From NCBI GenBank assembly GCA_021018815.1, contig JAITYX010000002.1, positions 14,229,001 to 14,293,000 on the forward strand: a stretch of DNA of 64,000 bases, read 5' to 3'. Source of the stretch: Talinum fruticosum (taxonomy: Eukaryota > Streptophyta > Magnoliopsida > Caryophyllales > Talinaceae). How positions within the stretch are numbered: the first letter of the stretch is position 1; each line of letters begins with the position of its first letter. Positions 36,452 through 48,752 of this stretch are shown piece by piece. Made by a program: the position numbers and the translations under genes. Below the pieces are notes generated by a model. That model was not told the DNA's origin. It made no database searches and saw only the letters and a list, made by a program, of their open reading frames with translations.

Positions 36452-37252
36452 GATTTATTGTGGCAAGGAGTAAAAGAGAGTTTATATATGAGTGAAAACC
36501 TATTTTTTAAGGATAAATTACTAGTTTTTTTCATCGGACGAAACTTCTAAATTCACTCCCAGATCACCATTTCATAATTTTGAAAAGATTGTTATTATAT
36601 ATAGTATAAAAATATAAATTAGGTTAATTTTTCTTTTATTAATAATCATAAACCGATCCCTGAGGGATAGAGAATTGATCCCTTTCTATTTGAGGATTCA
36701 AATTCTCTTATTTTGAGGAGAATTTAAAACTTATAAATTTTAAATTGCACCTTCAACATACTCCAACCAAACAATTGAAAAATAAACTTGAAACCAGACA
36801 ATTTATGCCCAGCAGGGCTGGATACACTGAGTCACTACTTCGAATCCTTAAGGGACTCACTTTCTCAAAATCAGGCCATTTTTCAAGGTTCTTGTTACGA
36901 TCAGGAATCAAGTTTTGGTATATTGGCCACGGCCCATGGGCCTTATGCGGCTTATAAGCGAAAATTGAAACGCGCTTTTAGAAAACGCATCCTTTGACTT
37001 TGACCGACTCAGGCCTAACCGGCTTAATCCCCATTGGTATTGCGTTGGGCTCATTCTCAATATCATAACCCAGTGTTTGGATTGAAGGTTCGAAGGAACG
37101 CAATTCCCATCCGCGGTTTCATCTCTCTCTCCCTCTCTCTCTCTCCCCTGTTCCCACTTAATTTGGGCGTGGGCTTCGAATCACATCCCCAGCCCATACG
37201 GCCTAACTAATCTCTTTTCCTCTTTGGCGCGAGGCTTCTCAAATTTCCCTCG
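36230..37252. other. Spacer right of the retrotransposon nest
   Basis: AT-rich sequence with an (ATT)n tract at 36415-36451 and a CT-rich run at 37123-37146 that could belong to a 5' UTR. No gene is supported. Confidence 0.5.
36415..36451. repeat. (ATT)n microsatellite
   Basis: About 12 perfect ATT units. Confidence 0.95.
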
Positions 37253-38739
37253 ATGTTTTCCTCAGTCAGTTCATACCAGTTGCAAAGAGAGAGGAGAGAG
37301 AAAATTGGGGACGACGATCAGCTACTGTCCACCGGGAAGATGAGGACGACGCCTGGAAGAAGCGGAGGAAACTGCAGAAAGCATGGAGATTCAGAGACAA
37401 ACCTAAACCTTCGCGGCGTTGGATGCTTTATCTCCCTCTGCAGCGTTGAATAGGTCAGCTATGGCTCTTCTCATTGTTATTGATTATGTCTTTCGAGCTG
37501 TAAGGAGAATTTTGGTTTAGGTTAGGGTTAAGCTATCGAACAATTTAGGTTTAGATTAAGGTTAGGAGGCTGGGTTTAGGTGTTATTTATATTAAATGGA
37601 GGTGAATGTCAGGGATGAATTATAATTAAATGCGATATGTGCTTTGCGTTGAATTCAATTCGAAATTTGAGGAAGAGATTCTGGTTATGGGATTGAAATG
37701 ATGTCGGTTATAGAGAATGTGATTGATGTCGATTCTGATGCGGAGGAGTAAACGAAGTTGCGTTTTGGAGTCCGAGGAAGCAAGGAGGAACAGATTGTGA
37801 TGGGTGCTTATGTCTTCTGTTTGTATGTGAAAGCCGATAAGGATATCCGTCGTGAACTTTGTTAAATTTTGAGACGGTCATAAATTTGGAGACAAGACAA
37901 CTGAGAGAAAAAAAAATGGAGATAAAAAAAAGATATAAAAATTGGAGAAGACACTGTAGACTTTTGCTACTTTTCATACCAAGCTTCTATCTTGGAGTTT
38001 CTCCCCCTATTAATAAATGCTATTTTCCTGTACGTAAATCTTCCTGTAAACTCTGTGGCTATAACAATGCGAGATGATAATAAAGCAGTTTTAGACGCAG
38101 GGTTTAGTCAGATTCAATCAAGTTAAACGTGACAGCAAAATAGTTATTGAGATATTCCAGGGTAACATCCATATTCCTTGGAAAATTTAGCCACTAGTTC
38201 AGGATATCAAAATTATGATTTCATTGTTTTCTGATATATTTGTTAAACATATTTTTAGAGAGGGAATATGGCTACTGATTGGATTGCTAAATTGGGATGT
38301 ATTCCAAAGTCTATTGATACCTTTTCATCCCCCTATATATATTTACAAATGATAACATAGGTAGAACCTTTGAGAGAAGGACTACCTAATGTATTTTGTA
38401 CTTACCTTTAAAAAAAAAATTCTTCCTGTTTGTTTTTTCTTTAATTGTCAAACTTGTTGCATATTTGCTCTTTGTTTCGTGTGCTTCATTTCGGTGGACC
38501 AAAAGCAGGGAAGCAAAGTAGAGGACTTGCACTTTGACAATTCATTCTTTATTTTCTGTTTCCTTTTTTCTTTTTTAATTTTTGGCAGCAAGCAGCTTTA
38601 TTGAAGGCTTGAAGCATCTAGTGAGCGAGATGTATGAGCTTGATAGAAGCAGCATTCGTAGTTTCAGGTTATTTGGATAATTGATTAGTCTTCTTAGTTT
38701 CTGAGTTTGCTGCCTTTGTAACGTTCAAAATCTTTTTGC

Positions 38740-39190
38740 TACTGCACCCTTTAAAACCTAGGATTGAGAATTATAGAATTCCCTAAGAGATCTGCCTTTC
38801 TTGATCCTTTTTTGGATTCTGCCTCATTCTCAGATGCACAAAGGAAGTTGTAGCAGGGCACGAAGAGTTCACATATTAACGGTAAGATAACAGTTTCAGC
38901 TATCCCCACTTTTTGGTTTTATGTTTTGTCAATGGGGGATGGTTGTATTATCTCATAATCCATGAATAGACATTTCCAATTTAAAAGAAAATAGAAAAAA
39001 CATCATGATGAGATTTATTGTTTACTGAAAATGTGTAATTCTGAGTAGCCCATTTTTATTCACTAATGAAGCTATAGTTGTAACTTGTATCTATCTCTTT
39101 TCTACGGTGGTCCTCCTGATCTTATGAATCACTACTTCATGAACTTGTGCTATAGGTTCTGGATTTTTGGTATCTCCTTGCAAGACAGAA
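38740..39190. repeat. Diverged direct repeat, copy 1 (pairs with 40310-40830)
   Basis: Both copies carry AAAACCTAGGAT, CATTCTCAGATGCACAAAGG and, near the end, TTTTGGTATCTCC in the same order, about 1.57 kb apart. The copies differ by many substitutions and indels. Confidence 0.75.
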
Positions 39191-39649
39191 GGTGATTTTC
39201 TATTTGGACTTGCTCATTCCAGCCATCCCACTCAATAACTATGGCGATGGTATGCACACTTTCCTTGTTATTTGTTTGTTGATATCATCTTGTGGATACT
39301 GATTTCAGGATTGCATTTATTAATTTCTTTTTAGGATTCTGGGTCTTGGGGCAGTGCTTGCTTGGACAGGTGTCACAAGTGCTGGATCTCTTCATATGAT
39401 GACTGTGGTGGAGCTGGTGGTGACCATGACACTTACTCGTTTTCGCTATCATTTGGTCTCTTTCTTATTGATTTGTTTCGACATATTTGTTACTTTCTAT
39501 CAATCGAATTCTATTCATCAGTTGGGTACTCATCCTCCACTATAATAATGGATATTTGGGATTATGTTTTTCTTTTCAGGCTGGTGCTAATGTCAGGGAA
39601 GGCCTTCTGGTATGGTTTGGAATATATGCTATGGTTGTGATGGATTTTG

Positions 39650-40055
39650 AAGTTTAGTTCCTTTCAGATTTTGAATTGCTCTTGTTTTGATCTGGCGTAG
39701 GCTTCTAATTATTGTGATTCTTCTTCATTTGGTGTGCTGGTGATAGAGATTTGTTGAGTTCTTGGTCTTTGTTTCCTGATCATGGTTAAATATTATTATT
39801 TAGGCTATCATATTTGTTTTAGCAGCTATTATTTCAATAGCGTTACAGTGTAGTGATTCTGTTTCCCTTTACAATTTATTTTCAACTGGAAATTCGATGT
39901 TTAGTTGCTTTCAGAATTTTGCTGTGGTTTTGATGTGGTATGGTAATTGGTCTTCAGTTGGCGTGCTGGTCATAGAGAGATTCATTGAATATATGATCTT
40001 TGTTCCCGTTCATCATGGTTAAATGTTATTCAGGCTGTTATATATGTTCTCTTGG
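39650..40055. repeat. Tandem pair of about 160-bp diverged repeats
   Basis: Copy 1 (about 39650-39830) and copy 2 (about 39895-40055) share, in order, TTTAGTT.CTTTCAGA, a GTGCTGGT.ATAGAGA block and CATGGTTAAAT. They lie between the copies of the larger repeat. Confidence 0.7.
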
Positions 40056-40309
40056 TACGTTTCTGAGTTTCGTGTTCTTTTGCAATTTTGGCATTCCAAT
40101 TTGTTTTTACATTCTTGTATGTGTGTATTTTTCATAAATTAAGTTCAAACACTAAATTTTGTTGTTTAAAAATCCAAAATTCTTCGTCTTCATCTTTGGT
40201 CCACAGCTCTTTTTAAAGCTCAGTTCATATGGTTTTTTGAGTTGGAGCTGTGTGACCTGTTCTATTTTCTGAATTTGCTATCATTTATTGCCATTCACTA
40301 TCTTTTTCT

Positions 40310-40830
40310 CCCGCATCCTTGAAAACCTAGGATAGTTAATTAAGTTCTCTGAGTGATCTCCCTTTGATCCTTTCTTTAGATTCTGCTTCATTCTCAGATG
40401 CACAAAGGAAGTTGGAGCAGGCATAAAGAGTTGACACATTGACAGTGAAGTTCAGTTTCTGCTCTCTCACCTTTTCCTTTTTGGTTGTATGTTTGTCAAT
40501 TTATATGGAGAAATCGACACAAACAATGGTGGATGACTGAATGGTATTATCCTTGTCCTCTGTCGACATCTTCATATAGTCTCATGGCCAATGAATAATT
40601 TATTTAAGTTTCCAATGAAGAAGAAAAAATTGCGATTCACTAGATTGAGTGTTAACTGAAAATGTGCAATACTGAGGTTGCAGCGAAGTTTTATTTACTA
40701 ATGAAGTTAAGATTGTATCTATCTCTTTTTCAGTACTTCCCCACTGCCAAAGTGTGCTGTGCACTTGTGCCATGGGTGCAGGTTTTGGTATCTCCATGCA
40801 GGACATAAGGTGCTTTTCTATTTCGACTAT
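40310..40830. repeat. Diverged direct repeat, copy 2 (pairs with 38740-39190)
   Basis: Matches copy 1 from the CCTAGGAT block through the AGATGCACAAAGGAAGTTG block to the GGTATCTCCATGCAGGACA block. Confidence 0.75.
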
Positions 40831-41100
40831 AGATATTTGTGCTTTTTATTGTTCCTGTTGATTTCGTATTTGTTTTAAAAGTGGGTATCAGATACAGAAT
40901 TGGGCAAGGTAAGCCATCTACTGTGATTGGCGTGGTGGTGTGTATACTACTAGAATTTGGGTTTAAACATGTGTTGTTTGGAAGTTTTGAGATTTGTAGG
41001 TGATTTGAGTTATAAGTAATGCATGTTTGGGTCAAACTTAAAGCTTTATCATTTCTCAACCAGGATAATACCTAAGTTGATTCTGTCTGCTCTGAAATTA

Positions 41101-41997
41101 AAGTCCAAACCTTTCAGTAAATCCTCACAAATTAGGGGGAAAGAGACTTAATTTTTATGCTGGTCTTAAATGATTATATGCAGTCTGATATGATAGCATA
41201 GGATGAGAGGAAGAAACCCTTAGTCATCTCCTGCTTTATACTGACCTATGTGCTGCTGGATTCATTGGGTCCATTTTCACGTTGTGTTAGATTGAGGGAG
41301 ATTTACAGATGATCTGGGAAGATGAATTATCCTACCTTGTACTTCGTAGTATCATTTTTGCTGACTTTATGACTTGTGATGTTCTTAAGATGGAAGCATC
41401 AGTGCCAAAAGATATGGTGTCAAAATATTTGAAATAATAGTCCTACATGGACTGCAGTTCAGTGGTCAGGTCTGATACTCAGTAGAAAATAGATTGTTGT
41501 ATTTGAAACTGCGTTGAAAGGTGATGAACAGAAAATTTCATTTGAGCCTTAGATGTTGAACCCACATGTATATACACAATATTTGGATCAGCATACTCTG
41601 AATTATTAGGAACAAAACACTGCTTTGCCACCACTGTTTGCAACTAAGAGTTAAACACAAATGGTGTTGTATTGAAGCTCCTAGATCGGACAAATAGATG
41701 CTAAATGCAAGTAAAATTTAACTAGTCTCAATTATTGCTCATGATTGGCTATGATCTTAAGCTCAGCCAAAAAGACACTTGGAAACTGAAAATTGCTGCA
41801 GAACAGAAGAACCAACCCTCTTGACGTTAGAATCAACGTGCCAAAAAGTAGAAGAAAAAGAAGAAATTTTCCATAAGAGAAACTAAAAAAGTGGTAGAAT
41901 CAATTTATAACTGTTAAGAACCACCCTTCTGAATTAATATAGCCTGGGAAAAGTTATGTATACTAAAATTTTAATGATTGTTCTTCATCTTGCGGCC
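41101..41997. other. Spacer left of the SAUR array
   Basis: AT-rich. From about 41400 it resembles the downstream flanks of the SAUR units. At 41924-41955 it holds a degraded version of the SAUR 3' hairpin block. No separate gene is seen. Confidence 0.5.
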
Positions 41998-42284
41998 CTA
42001 GAAATTCAGGGAAGAAGATAGTTTTAAGAATGTCTCTTCAGTGCAGGGGATGGTGAGAGCGTCCATAGGATGATGGAAGTCAAACTCTTCTTCAGTGTAG
42101 CAAGTCTTGAAATGCAGGGTGCTTAAGTAAGAAAGCGGCACAACATATCTCTTCTTACCAGCTTCTTCTCCTACATAAACTGGTATGTGACCTTTTGGAA
42201 CTGCTTCCTGTTTCTTGGGAAAAGAGATGGTTGCTTCAAAATTTGCTTTGCATTTGAGAGCACTGAGCTAATACAGATTGCCAT
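41998..42284 (-). pseudogene. SAUR pseudogene (SAUR locus 1)
   Basis: Starts [18 protein letters not shown] and has pieces of the SAUR core ([41 protein letters not shown]). At least three frame changes separate them: near the CCC run in the first third, after YLS, and before the EEEF block. The core motif FHHPMGGL is changed to FHHPMDAL, a substitution not explained by indels, so genuine decay is likely. Its upstream TATA (42379-42385) survives, but the 3' hairpin is degraded. Confidence 0.8.
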
Positions 42285-43711
42285 TGTTATGAGTGTGTGT
42301 GTTTGTTTGTTAGAGGGGTAGTGATAGAGAACTTGAAGGAGCTGCAGGGGTGATAGAACTGCTAAGGCTAAGATAGTTATTTATACTTGGTCAACTGATG
42401 TATTTCCTTTGAGCTCTAGAGAAAGAATTGGGAAGTGAGCATTCTGTGAACGACCCACCTCATCAAGCTAGTTTCCTACTTGGCCTTTTTGTCAGCTTAG
42501 CTACAAACAACGACCTCTCTCTCTCTCTGGCTAGTAGCTTGTTCTGTTTCCCTACATCTTGCCTTTGAGGGAGGAAGCTTTCTGGTGCCATTAATTCCAG
42601 TGCCGCTTAATTGATAAGCAAATACCATGTGAAATTGAATGCAGGCTAATTTGTGGACCCAGTTGCTCAAGTATTTCCCTCCTAATTCATCTGTATGGCT
42701 CAATTTTAACAATGTACTTTTTTACTTTCTTTTCGATCGTGAGACACTTTGAACGTGTCATTCAAACCAAAGATTTACCTATTCTTAACAAGGAAAATGG
42801 CCAAGTTGCTTTCTTCTGATCTCAGATTATAAAAATCTGAACCCTTTCAGTAGATCTTTACATGTTAAGAAGAAGATATGCTCAACTTTTAAAAGGGAAT
42901 CTTTCTCAACTCGAAATATGGGTCTTATCTGAAAATAGAGCATAACATGCAGAAAGCCAATTAATCATGCTTTTCTTAGCTGCCTATGCTCTGTTGGATA
43001 GTTAGTGCTCAAAAAATAATAAGGCAGGTGGATACATTGAGTCAGTTTCTATGGTGTGTTACGTGTTTGAAGAAAGGTTTAGCAATGAGCAGAAGATATG
43101 AATATTTATAATTCCCTTTAGTGGTTTTTGCCTGCTAAACTGTACGAATACATGACACTGTAGAACAATTAACCGAGGAAGTCTAAATAATGCTCTCTAT
43201 CTTCCTGGTGTAGGAGATGTGTAGGATCACCTTTGCTGGCACTATGTTCTGACTTGTGAAGTTTTCGAGATGGCATCAAATTATTTGAAAAGATAGTTCC
43301 TAATGGAGTGTAGTTCAAATCTAACGTTCAGAAGAAAATAGATACTTATAGTTGGATTTATAAACTGCACTGAAATTCATAAGCTTCATACCGGTCTTAA
43401 AAGTCTGTCTAAAAGACTTCCAAAAACTGAATATTTGCAGCAAAACTACTCAGAATGACCCCTCTGAAATTAGACAGATTGAATAAAAAAATTAATGGTA
43501 GACGGATTGAATAAATAAAGATAATAATAATCTTCAATCAATTTGTAACTGTTAAGAACCACCCCTCTGAGATGATACAGATGGGGGAAAAGTAAGTACA
43601 TCTTTACAATGTTTCTCCTGGGTATCATTGAGCTGCCCAGCCCCCACCCCCCACTAAAAAAAATGGTTAGTGCCTAGTATAATGTTGCTGATTGTTTCTA
43701 ATTGCGTTGCT
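42285..43711. other. Spacer between SAUR loci 1 and 2
   Basis: Contains the upstream flank of locus 1 (TATA at 42379-42385, CT-rich run at 42515-42530) and the downstream flank of locus 2, including its hairpin. No additional gene. Confidence 0.6.
43562..43586 (-). other. 3' UTR hairpin of SAUR locus 2
   Basis: An 8-bp GC-rich stem (CCCCTCTG against CAGA-T-GGGG on the plus strand) with one bulge and an 8-base loop, about 125 nt past the stop codon. Confidence 0.6.
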
Positions 43712-44005
43712 CTAGCAGTTCAGGACAGAAGTTAGATTAAAGAATGTTTCTTCAGTGCAAGGAATGGTGAGACCACCCATAGGATGATGGAAACCGAACT
43801 CTTTTTCAGCACTTAACAGCAAGTTTTGAAATGAGGGGTGGCTCAGGTAAGAAAGTGGCACCACAAATCTCTTCTTGTCAGCTCCATTTCCTACATAAAC
43901 TGGGATGTGCCCCTTTGGAACTGCTTCATGTTTCTTGTTATGAAGAGATTGTTGCTTCAAAATTTGCTTTGTGTTTGAGAGTACTGAGTGAATACGAATT
44001 GCCAT
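43712..44005 (-). CDS. SAUR-like auxin-responsive protein (locus 2)
   Basis: 97 aa, intronless, as usual for SAURs. Starts [11 protein letters not shown]; an ATG four codons upstream gives MVPT first but is absent from most paralogues. The SAUR core is complete: [50 protein letters not shown]. SAURs of this type promote cell expansion by inhibiting PP2C.D phosphatases and so activating plasma-membrane H+-ATPases (family knowledge). It is the most diverged intact copy, with K in AEKEF, NGAD in the turn and an LNC ending, so it predates the recent duplications. Confidence 0.95.
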   Translation of the reverse strand: MAIRIHSVLSNTKQILKQQSLHNKKHEAVPKGHIPVYVGNGADKKRFVVPLSYLSHPSFQNLLLSAEKEFGFHHPMGGLTIPCTEETFFNLTSVLNC

Positions 44006-44140
44006 TGTTGGGACCAAAAATTGTGTGTTTATGTCTGAAAAGTGTATAGGAAGGAACTTTAGAAAGTAGATGGAGGAACTTTAGAAGAGATTGCAGAGAT
44101 AAGCTCGAAGTTTGATGAAATTGCAGAGGCTTGGGTAACC

Positions 44141-44147
44141 ATTTATA
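44141..44147 (-). promoter_or_regulatory. TATA box of SAUR locus 2
   Basis: Reads TATAAAT on the minus strand, about 136 bp upstream of the ATG. Confidence 0.7.
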
Positions 44148-46650
44148 GTTGGTGATGTGCTTGTTTGTGGGGGAAATGGGCATTCTGAGTATGACCCACA
44201 TCATTAAGTCTCTCACATGGCCTTTTTGTCAGCTATCATAGTTTATTCTATTACCCTACATGTTGCCTTTGATAGGGAAAGCTCCACCTGAACTATCTGA
44301 GGAGCTGACCCTACAAGAACTGAGATCAATTGCCTGGCTTCTATTGACTGTTCTTCACCTTCACATGCACTGCCTCTGTTTAAATGATATGCAACACATC
44401 CATGTGATATTGAATTCATGTACTGCATTTCGGGACCCAGTTGCTTAAATATTTGGCCCATATTCATCTGAATGCTCAATTTTAATGAGGCACTTGTTGC
44501 TTCACCATCTGCACAAACACGATGTTCTGTCACTCAAATTCTTCATTATTGGTTTGGCACCTCAATACTGGATGGACGTGCATCTTTTTCAAAAAAAAAA
44601 GAAGAAAATCAACTCTCTCATGTTCTCGATTCTTGTCCCCTGGTCTAGATAACTTGCATATTAGAGATAGCGCAATTGACTTGACTTTCACTAACCCCAT
44701 ATGATAGGGACCATTTTTGCTTAAGAAGACAGCCATATCTGTTAAGTATGTTTTCATGAATGTGTTTGTTTTTTTGCAGTTGTCCATCCTTGTACTCAAC
44801 TATGCATCTATCACCTAGACAAGACCATTAATTTTGTTGATGAGCATCTGCTAAAAAGTGGAAGTTCAGATGTCTGGTTTAAGTGACAGCATAACCTTAC
44901 AGATTGTAGACCTCATAAGTCTTTTCTACTTCTTTCCTTGTGAAGTGTATGAGCAGGGGAAGAATGGAAACTCTGAGCCCCTGCAATTCTATTGTGGCGA
45001 TAAGGCTGTGTAATTAGACTTCCCCGTATCCTACCCTGGAAAAAATATTGGTTTGGTTTTTCCGAGTTGAAAAAAAGGTCACTTCGGAAAATTCCGACGG
45101 CACTCATTGTCTTTTTGAATACTGGTTGACCTTCATCCACTGAAAAGAGACATCAATATTCATTTTTGCACTTTATCCCTTGCAGCTGATTATGGGCTAT
45201 CTGCTGTTTAATGATTTATTTCTTGACAAAACAGAGAAGGGAACTACAATATATCAGTTGGAGCTATTTTTTCAATGTTAGAAGGTTCCAAAGCCGGTAG
45301 TATATTTAAAGCTTAGAAGGTTCCAAAGTGGTAGTATATTTTAGGTAACACAAGTGTTTCGTGATCGAAGATAGAAAAAGCAACAGCACATAAGGGATTC
45401 ATTTCAAGCCTTATCCAACATATACATAAACATCAACTACCTACATATTTGTCAAGAGTCAGTCTTAGGAAGGCAGATTATGTCAATGAGATTTATGTTA
45501 AGCTCTTAAGAGGTGAACAGAAAATATGATCAGAAAGATTTGCTTCCAATTTCCAGTCTCCATGACTGATTCTGGGCCTTTGCATGTAAATAACTAATCC
45601 TAAACTGCACCAGAATTACAAAACTTCTGGTGATTGTTGAGGTCAGCAGATCAGAAAGATTTTCAGAATGTTGAAATTTGCTGCAGAACTATAAGAATGA
45701 ACCCTCCGAAAATAGAGAAACTGAAACATACGAGAATTATAATCTTGAATCAATTTATAACCCTCAAGAACCACCCCTCTCAAATGATACAGATGGGGGT
45801 AAAAGTAATTACATGTATACAATGTCTCTGTACATTGGAGATCCAGAAAAAAATCCGACAAGTTGGTGTCTAGTCAAAAGTTAGTGGTTGTTGCTCATCT
45901 TGTTGGTGTCTAGTCAAAAGTTAGTGGATCATTAGTTCTTAAGATAAAAGGAGGTAAGACTCATTTGCTGAGTTGGTTTCTATGGTGTCTTAGACGTTTG
46001 AAGGAGGTTTATGGATGAGCACGAAAGATGAATATGTGTAATTCATTTGTGTAGTTTTCATCTGGTTTGTTGGGATAAACTCATGATATTAAAGAATAAT
46101 TACGCATGAAATCTACATGATGTTCAGAGAATGTGAGGTTCAGCAGCTGTGTAGTATTGTGTTTCCAACATGATGTTCTGACTTGTTATATTCTTTAAAA
46201 GGAAGTGTCAGGGTCAAATGGCATTGCATCAAATTATTTGAAATGATGGTTTCTCAATCGACTGCAGTTCAGATCTAGCCATTCAGAGGAAAATAGATGC
46301 TTCTTGAGATTTATGAACTGCATTGAAAGATGATCAGTATAATGAGTCTTAAATGGTGCCCTGCAGCTATTCAAGACATTATATGGATTAGTATTGTCTG
46401 AGTTATCAGGAATGGGAGCCCTTCTCCCGCACATGCGAATAAGGATTTTAAACAAATTATTGGATTCTGTTTTATTTTTTTAAGCTGAATATGTGAAGGC
46501 TGATATCTTTCGATTTGTGCGCTAGATAGATATTCACTACCGTCTTGAGTTCTGTTAGATTTTGAGAAACTGAAAAAGAACTTACAATAATGACTCCTTT
46601 GAAATTAGTCAAACTGAAAATAAGAGAATGGAAATCTCGAATAAGGACCA
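44148..46650. other. Spacer between SAUR loci 2 and 3, with a gene-less unit
   Basis: Holds the upstream flank of locus 2, then a second set of SAUR downstream-flank sequences (see 45740-45960) with no coding region between. Small open frames here are not recognisable. Confidence 0.6.
45740..45960 (-). pseudogene. SAUR relic: 3' flank without coding region
   Basis: The block at 45771-45798 is the SAUR 3' hairpin with a mismatch at the loop end (CCCCTCTC). It is followed by degraded flank sequence, and where paralogues have their stop codon about 110-135 bp away there is no SAUR. Instead a 28-bp phrase containing TTGGTGTCTAGTCAAAAG is duplicated (about 45863-45890 and 45903-45930). This looks like a unit that lost its coding part by deletion. 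Confidence 0.7.
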
Positions 46651-46675
46651 CCCCTTTGAGTTGATGCAGATGGGG
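46651..46675 (-). other. 3' UTR hairpin of SAUR locus 3
   Basis: Same element with one stem mismatch (CCCCTTTG against CAGATGGGG), about 112 nt past the stop. Confidence 0.5.
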
Positions 46676-46787
46676 GAGGGGGTGAGTACATCTTTACAAT
46701 ATTTCTTCTGGGTAATGTTTAGATACAATAAAACCCAAAATATTAATGCCTAATCAAATGTTGGTGATTGTTCCTAATTGTGTTGCA

Positions 46788-47075
46788 CTAGCAGTTAAAG
46801 GCAGATGTTAAATTAAAGAATGTTTCTTCTGTGCAAGGAATGGTGAGCCCACCCATAGGATGATGGAAGCCGAACTCTTCTTCAGCACGTAATACCAAGT
46901 CTTGAAATGCAGGGTGGCTCAGGTAAGACAGTGGCACCAGATATCTCTTGTCAGCTTCATCTCCTACATAAACTGGGATGTGTCCCATTGGAACAGCTTC
47001 ACGGCTCTTGGTAAGAGATTGTTGCTTCAAAATTCGCTTTGCATTTGAGAGTACTGAGCGAATACGGACTGCCAT
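46788..47075 (-). CDS. SAUR-like auxin-responsive protein (locus 3)
   Basis: 95 aa, starting [19 protein letters not shown] at 47075. The open frame extends 55 codons further upstream, but that part is translated 5' flank, as comparison with paralogues shows. The core is intact ([49 protein letters not shown]). It is two residues shorter than its relatives, with a TKSRE linker and one K missing before RY, and P-M instead of P-K before GHIP. Its promoter lacks the TATA box present in the other units. Confidence 0.93.
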   Translation of the reverse strand: MAVRIRSVLSNAKRILKQQSLTKSREAVPMGHIPVYVGDEADKRYLVPLSYLSHPAFQDLVLRAEEEFGFHHPMGGLTIPCTEETFFNLTSAFNC

Positions 47076-48202
47076 TGTTAAGAGCAACTGTTGTGTGTTT
47101 GTGTGTGAAGAGGGTAGAGGGAGGAACTCCGGAAAGAAGTGAAGAGACAAGTTTGAAGTTTGATGAAATTGCAGAGGCTTAGGCAACCACTTGGTGAATT
47201 GCTTGTTTGTGGGGAAATGAGCATTCTGAGAATGACTCACCTCATTTGCAACACATCTATGTGAAAATTGAATTGATGTACTACATTTCTGGACCCAGTT
47301 GCCTAAATCTTTTATTCCATGTTCCTTATGCTGAATTACAGTGTGGTACTTGTTGCTTCACCATCTGCTCAAGCACAATATTTTGTGTCACTCAAATTCT
47401 TCATTAATGATTCAAACTTCGTTTATGGATGTAGTTTCTTTTAAGAGAAGGTTCAACTCTCACCTTTTCTCCATTCTTGTTCCCTGGTCTAAGTAACTTC
47501 TCGTTTGGAAATGTGGCTAGGTGTTTCAAACAATTTGACTAAAATGGGATGAACTACAGAAGTTTTATTTAATTCTACTCTATTCTTTCAGTGTGAAGTA
47601 TGCAATCTGGGGATGAATGGAAACTAACTCCGACTGTGCTACTGTGGCAATAAAACTGTGTAAGTAGACACCTCATATCTACTGTACGCAGGATTTATTA
47701 TTACTGGTTTGGTTTTTAGTATTGCTAAAAATATTCAGTCATTTGCTGAAGATCAATTCAGGAGATTCCTGTGCTGCTCATTGCCTTTCTGAATCCTGGT
47801 AGAGATTCGATCCATTGAACAGAGACACCAATAATTCAATGTTCACAATTGCAATTTTTATTTACTTGCGGTTGATTATGTGCTTTTTCTGTTGCTTAAT
47901 GAGTTATTTGATGAGGACAAAAGCTATACATAAAATGGAAACTGAAAAATAGAAGGGGTCCATGCAAGTGAAAAATTAACGAAATCATTAGATTATGTTA
48001 TCTTCCAGTTCCTAGGTTGGAAAATGTTGAAGCTGATATGTTTTGAATTGTAAGCTTGATAAGTATTGGCTACAATCTTAAGTTCTGTTGACTGTCAGTA
48101 ACCAAATAAGAGCTAACAAGATGACCCCTCTGAAATGAGACAAGCTGAAACATAAGAGAAGAAAATGGTACTGTCAAATTGATTTATAAATGTTGAGGAC
48201 CA

Positions 48203-48227
48203 CCCCTCTGAGATGATACAGATGGGG
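48203..48227 (-). other. 3' UTR hairpin of SAUR locus 4
   Basis: Perfect 8-bp stem with one bulge, about 110 nt past the stop. A half copy (CCCCTCTGAAATGAGAC) lies further downstream near 48124. Confidence 0.6.
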
Positions 48228-48337
48228 GAAAATGAGTATATCTTTACAATGTTTCTTTTGGGTAACGTTTAATACAAACCAACCCCAAAAAATTAGTTTA
48301 TAGTCAGATGTTGCTAATTGTTCCTACTTGTGCTGCA

Positions 48338-48631
48338 CTAGAAATCTATGGTGGACGTTAAACTAAAGAACGTTTCTTCTGTGCAAGGGATGGTGAGACC
48401 GCCCTTAGGGTGATGGAAGCCGAACTCTTCTTCTGCACGTAATAGCAAGCCTTGAAATGAGGGGTGGCTCAGGTAAGACAGTGGCACCACATATCTCTTC
48501 TTGTCAGCTTCTTCTCCTACATAAACTGGGATGTGGCCCTTTGGAACAGCTTCATGTCTCTTGGTATGAAGAGATTGTTGCTTCAAAATTTGCTTTGCAT
48601 TTGAGAGTACTGAGCAAATACGGACTGCCAT
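48338..48631 (-). CDS. SAUR-like auxin-responsive protein (locus 4)
   Basis: 97 aa, starting [11 protein letters not shown]. Complete core, with K in place of M in FHHPKGGL, a change shared with loci 5-8 that marks this subgroup. It ends TSTIDF. It differs from loci 5-7 by C for R at residue 6 and G for D in SFQGLL. First member of the regularly spaced part of the array. Confidence 0.95.
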   Translation of the reverse strand: MAVRICSVLSNAKQILKQQSLHTKRHEAVPKGHIPVYVGEEADKKRYVVPLSYLSHPSFQGLLLRAEEEFGFHHPKGGLTIPCTEETFFSLTSTIDF

Positions 48632-48745
48632 TGTTTAAGTGCAACTATTGTTTGTTTGTGTGTGAAGAGGGTAGAGGGAGGAACTCAGGAAAGAAGTGGA
48701 GAGACGAGCTTGAAGTTTGATGAAATTGCAGAGGCTTAGGCAACC

Positions 48746-48752
48746 ATTTATA
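48746..48752 (-). promoter_or_regulatory. TATA box of SAUR locus 4
   Basis: TATAAAT on the minus strand, about 115 bp upstream of the ATG. Confidence 0.75.

Larger units (their letters stand above)
37253..41100. other. Gene-poor region with local duplications, possibly a transcribed relic
   Basis: A CT-rich leader and a small open frame (37253-37453, 66 codons, unrecognised) precede low-complexity sequence with scattered exon-like patches: 38588-38670, then 39330-39450, which in one frame reads LDRCHKCWISSYDDCGG. I recognise no family and cannot build a continuous reading frame. It could be a non-coding transcript or a decayed gene. It contains two pairs of diverged duplicates, listed separately. 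Confidence 0.4.

Noticed and set aside
47076..47240. 55-residue N-terminal extension of SAUR locus 3
   Set aside because: The same flank is untranslated in the other units and breaks frame there; the MAVRI start is common to the paralogues.
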